From: Candidatus Zixiibacteriota bacterium
GTDB lineage: Bacteria; Zixibacteria; MSB-5A5; GN15; FEB-12
NCBI GenBank assembly: GCA_003641405.1
Contig: QNAF01000109.1
Location: 1-8,502 of the forward strand
Direction of reading: 5' to 3'
DNA: 8,502 nt
The translations under genes were made by a program, and so were the position numbers. Below are positions 6,287 to 8,502 of the stretch, piece after piece. Under the pieces are notes generated by a model that searched no databases, was not told the DNA's origin, and was given only the letters and a program-made list of their open reading frames with translations. Within the stretch, counting starts at the first letter, position 1; each line of letters starts with the position of its first letter.

Positions 6287-8368
6287 ATGTCTGCCCAGTC
6301 GAATCTGGAAAAAATCAGGAATATCGGTATTATGGCACATATCGATGCGGGTAAGACTACGACTACTGAGCGTATCCTCTATTATACTGGCCGAACCCAT
6401 CGCATTGGTGAAGTTGACGATGGTGCTGCTACCATGGATTGGATGGAACAGGAAAAGGAACGAGGCATCACAATTACTTCCGCGGCCACAACAGCTTTCT
6501 GGCGTGATCATACCATCAATATAATTGATACCCCGGGACACGTCGATTTCACGGTAGAAGTCGAACGATCCCTGAGGGTACTTGACGGTGCCGTAGCCCT
6601 GTTCTGTGCTGTGGGAGGGGTTGAGCCGCAGTCCGAAACAGTCTGGCGTCAGGCTGACAAGTACAGAGTGCCGCGCATAGCCTACGTTAATAAGATGGAT
6701 CGGACTGGTGCCAGTTTTGATAGCGCTGTCAAGAAGATGAATGAACGATTTGGCACGAATTGCGTACCGATAACGATTCCAGCCGGTGAAGGTGAGATGT
6801 TTAGCGGGGTCGTAGATCTTCTGACTATGAAGTTCAGGGTTTTTCATGAGGATTCTCAGGGCACGACATTCGATGATCTGCCGGTTCCGAACGATATGCT
6901 TGATATGGCCAATGAGCATCGTGAGGTCCTTTTCGAGGCAGTTGCAGAAGTGGATGATTACCTTCTGGAACAGTTCCTCCATGAGCAGCCGCTTGACCAG
7001 GAGAGGGTTTATTCCGCTGTCCGTCGAGCCACTATTGCACTGAAAATGGTGCCGGTTCTCTGTGGTTCTTCCTTCAAAAACAAGGGAATCCAGAAGCTCC
7101 TTGACGCTATAGTCGATTTTCTCCCTTCGCCGCTTGATATGCCGCCAATTGAAGGCACTCACCCTGATAAGCCGGAAAAGGAACTTTTGCGCAAACCGGA
7201 CACAGCCGAACCGCTCTCCGCTTTGGCGTTCAAGATTGCCACCGATTCATACGTCGGGCGTTTGACTTATCTGCGAGTGTACTCTGGAGAAATCAAGGCC
7301 GGCTCCTACGTGATGAATCCTAACAGCCGGATCAAGGAGCGCGTGGCGCGACTCATGCGGATGCACTCTAACAAACGAGAAGATATCAAAGTAGCGCACG
7401 CCGGTGATATTGTCGCCGCCATTGGATTCCGCAAGACGACAACGGGTGACACTCTTTGTGATGTCAAACACCCTATTGTTCTTGAGCGGATGTCCTTCCC
7501 GGAACCGGTCGTGATGGTTTTTATCGAGCCCAAGACCCAGGCGGATCAGGACAAACTGAACGATGCTCTGGTAAAGCTGGCCGAAGAGGACCCGACTTTT
7601 GTGGTACGTGTAGACGAAGAAACCGGTCAGACAATTATCTCCGGGATGGGCGAACTGCACATTGAAGTTCTTATAGATCGATTGACACGCGAATTCGGGG
7701 TCCAGGCAAATGTCGGACGGCCTGCGGTCGCCTATAAAGAGACTATTACTCAGGAAGTTGAGTGCGAAGGTCGATTCGTTCGCCAGAGTGGTGGCAAAGG
7801 GCAATACGGTCATGTCAAACTCAGGATACGCCCCACTGATGATGACAGCGCCTTCAAGTTTGAGAGCAAGATTGTTGGGAATGCTATTCCCCGTGCCTTT
7901 GTTCCGTCGGTGGAGAGAGGTGTCGTAGGGGCAATGGAACACGGTGTCATGAGCGGATACCCACTTATCGGAGTGCACTGTGAGCTCATCGATGGCAGTT
8001 ACCACGATGTGGACTCCAGTGAGATCTCCTTTAAGGTGGCTGGATCAATGGCCCTTCAGAATGGTGCTCGCAAGGCTGGCCCTGTTTTGCTGGAGCCGAT
8101 TATGAGTGTTGAGGTTGTCGTACCGGAGACCTATATGGGATCCGTGGTCGGGGATCTCAATTCACGTCGAGGAAAGATTAACGGTATGCTGCCCCGCGAT
8201 GGAGTTACCGTGGTCGCTTCCTCTGTCCCGCTTTCGGAGATGTTTGGCTATGCCAATACGCTTCGCAATATATCGCAGGGACGCGCTGTATTTTCGATGG
8301 AGTTCGCCAGGTACGCCAAAGTGCCGGCTGAAATATCGATTAAGATGTTGGATAGAGTTACTGTCTGA
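6287..8368 (+). CDS. fusA: Translation elongation factor G (EF-G)
   Basis: This GTPase moves tRNAs and mRNA through the ribosome after peptide bond formation, and with RRF splits ribosomes for recycling. The product has 693 residues (E. coli: 704). The G domain shows AHIDAGKT (17-24), ERGITI (58-63), DTPGH (81-85, with catalytic His85) and NKMD (135-138), then CGSSFKNKGIQ. Domain II is about 307-395, domain III about 405-475 (SGMGELHIEV), domain IV from about 478 with QSGGKGQYGHV (500-510), and domain V from about 598 (LNSRRGKINGM). All motifs of canonical EF-G1 are intact, and nothing marks it as a divergent paralogue or a TetM-like protection protein. The ATG at 6287 gives the usual N-terminal length. 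It is preceded by a 210-base structured leader and followed by tuf after 18 bases. Confidence 0.98.
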   Translation: MSAQSNLEKIRNIGIMAHIDAGKTTTTERILYYTGRTHRIGEVDDGAATMDWMEQEKERGITITSAATTAFWRDHTINIIDTPGHVDFTVEVERSLRVLDGAVALFCAVGGVEPQSETVWRQADKYRVPRIAYVNKMDRTGASFDSAVKKMNERFGTNCVPITIPAGEGEMFSGVVDLLTMKFRVFHEDSQGTTFDDLPVPNDMLDMANEHREVLFEAVAEVDDYLLEQFLHEQPLDQERVYSAVRRATIALKMVPVLCGSSFKNKGIQKLLDAIVDFLPSPLDMPPIEGTHPDKPEKELLRKPDTAEPLSALAFKIATDSYVGRLTYLRVYSGEIKAGSYVMNPNSRIKERVARLMRMHSNKREDIKVAHAGDIVAAIGFRKTTTGDTLCDVKHPIVLERMSFPEPVVMVFIEPKTQADQDKLNDALVKLAEEDPTFVVRVDEETGQTIISGMGELHIEVLIDRLTREFGVQANVGRPAVAYKETITQEVECEGRFVRQSGGKGQYGHVKLRIRPTDDDSAFKFESKIVGNAIPRAFVPSVERGVVGAMEHGVMSGYPLIGVHCELIDGSYHDVDSSEISFKVAGSMALQNGARKAGPVLLEPIMSVEVVVPETYMGSVVGDLNSRRGKINGMLPRDGVTVVASSVPLSEMFGYANTLRNISQGRAVFSMEFARYAKVPAEISIKMLDRVTV

Positions 8369-8370
8369 GC

Positions 8371-8377
8371 AGGAGGT
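8371..8377 (+). promoter_or_regulatory. Ribosome binding site of tuf
   Basis: AGGAGGT, a near-complete match to the anti-Shine-Dalgarno complement, lies 9 bases before the ATG at 8387. It is the strongest such site in the window, fitting the very high expression of EF-Tu. Confidence 0.85.
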
Positions 8378-8386
8378 GTCGTTGAG

Positions 8387-8502
8387 ATGGCGAAGGAGAA
8401 GTTTGATCGCAGTAAGCCGCATGTGAATGTGGGAACGATCGGTCACGTTGATCATGGTAAGACGACGTTGACGGCGGCGGTAACGATGGCGATGGCGCAG
8501 AA
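8387..8502 (+). CDS. tuf: Translation elongation factor Tu, N-terminal 38 residues (3' truncated by window)
   Basis: EF-Tu is the GTPase that carries aminoacyl-tRNA to the ribosomal A site. Only 38 codons plus two bases are present. The start MAKEKFDRSKPHVNVGTIGH is typical, and the G1 GTP-binding motif GHVDHGKT occupies residues 19-26. The gene is the expected last member of the str operon. Codon choice differs sharply from its neighbours: all five Thr codons are ACG and all five Ala codons are GCG, whereas fusA mixes synonymous codons freely. This may point to gene conversion with another tuf copy or a separate evolutionary history, but the sample is small. Confidence 0.97.
   Translation, partial: MAKEKFDRSKPHVNVGTIGHVDHGKTTLTAAVTMAMAQ

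Noticed and set aside
6188..7162. 324-residue open frame on the minus strand, across the fusA leader and the first part of fusA
   Set aside because: It lies opposite the certain EF-G coding region, resembles no family I know, and is explained by codon bias of the + strand gene leaving few stops in the opposite frame.
1..8502. A novel defence, mobile or biosynthetic system in the window
   Set aside because: Every long frame with real family signatures belongs to the rpoBC/str housekeeping cluster; no repeats, integration scars or foreign genes are visible.

Overview
The window is a stretch of bacterial housekeeping DNA in the classic order rpoB (3' part) - rpoC - rpsL - rpsG - fusA - tuf (5' part), all on the + strand. 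It joins the end of the RNA polymerase beta/beta' operon to the 'str' operon, which encodes ribosomal proteins S12 and S7, EF-G and EF-Tu. No mobile element, CRISPR array, tRNA, rRNA or defence gene is visible. The reading frames are intact and catalytic residues are present wherever they could be checked.

Organism: base composition is roughly balanced. RpoC combines an E. coli-like N-terminal half, a Gram-negative-type insertion inside the trigger loop (SI3-like), and a short extra F-loop segment (QKKITGGVGE) that resembles Bacteroidetes-type beta' proteins. This points to a Gram-negative lineage near the Fibrobacteres-Chlorobi-Bacteroidetes (FCB) superphylum, possibly an uncultured candidate phylum such as Zixibacteria. 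That placement is an inference from remembered family sequences, not from a search.

Layout: 1-950 is the C-terminal part of RpoB. A 59-base spacer with a good ribosome binding site leads to rpoC (1010-5128, GTG start). An 84-base spacer (5129-5212) holds a plausible sigma70-type promoter, a small GAAA-capped hairpin and the ribosome binding site of rpsL, which starts with TTG. rpsG follows after only 18 bases. A 210-base gap (6077-6286) then precedes fusA. This gap is the most interesting non-coding part: it holds a 13-bp hairpin directly after the rpsG stop, a second small hairpin, a run of seven T, and a long-range stem whose 3' arm contains the only plausible fusA ribosome binding site. 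tuf starts 18 bases after fusA with a strong ribosome binding site and runs off the window.

The genes work together as the core of gene expression. RpoB and RpoC form the RNA polymerase active site. S12 and S7 are 30S subunit proteins, at the decoding centre and head respectively. EF-G drives translocation and EF-Tu delivers aminoacyl-tRNA. The proteins look ordinary. What merits a second look is RNA-level control: the structured fusA leader, the rpsL leader, the lack of room for an E. coli-type S7 operator between rpsL and rpsG, and the contrasting codon use at the start of tuf.
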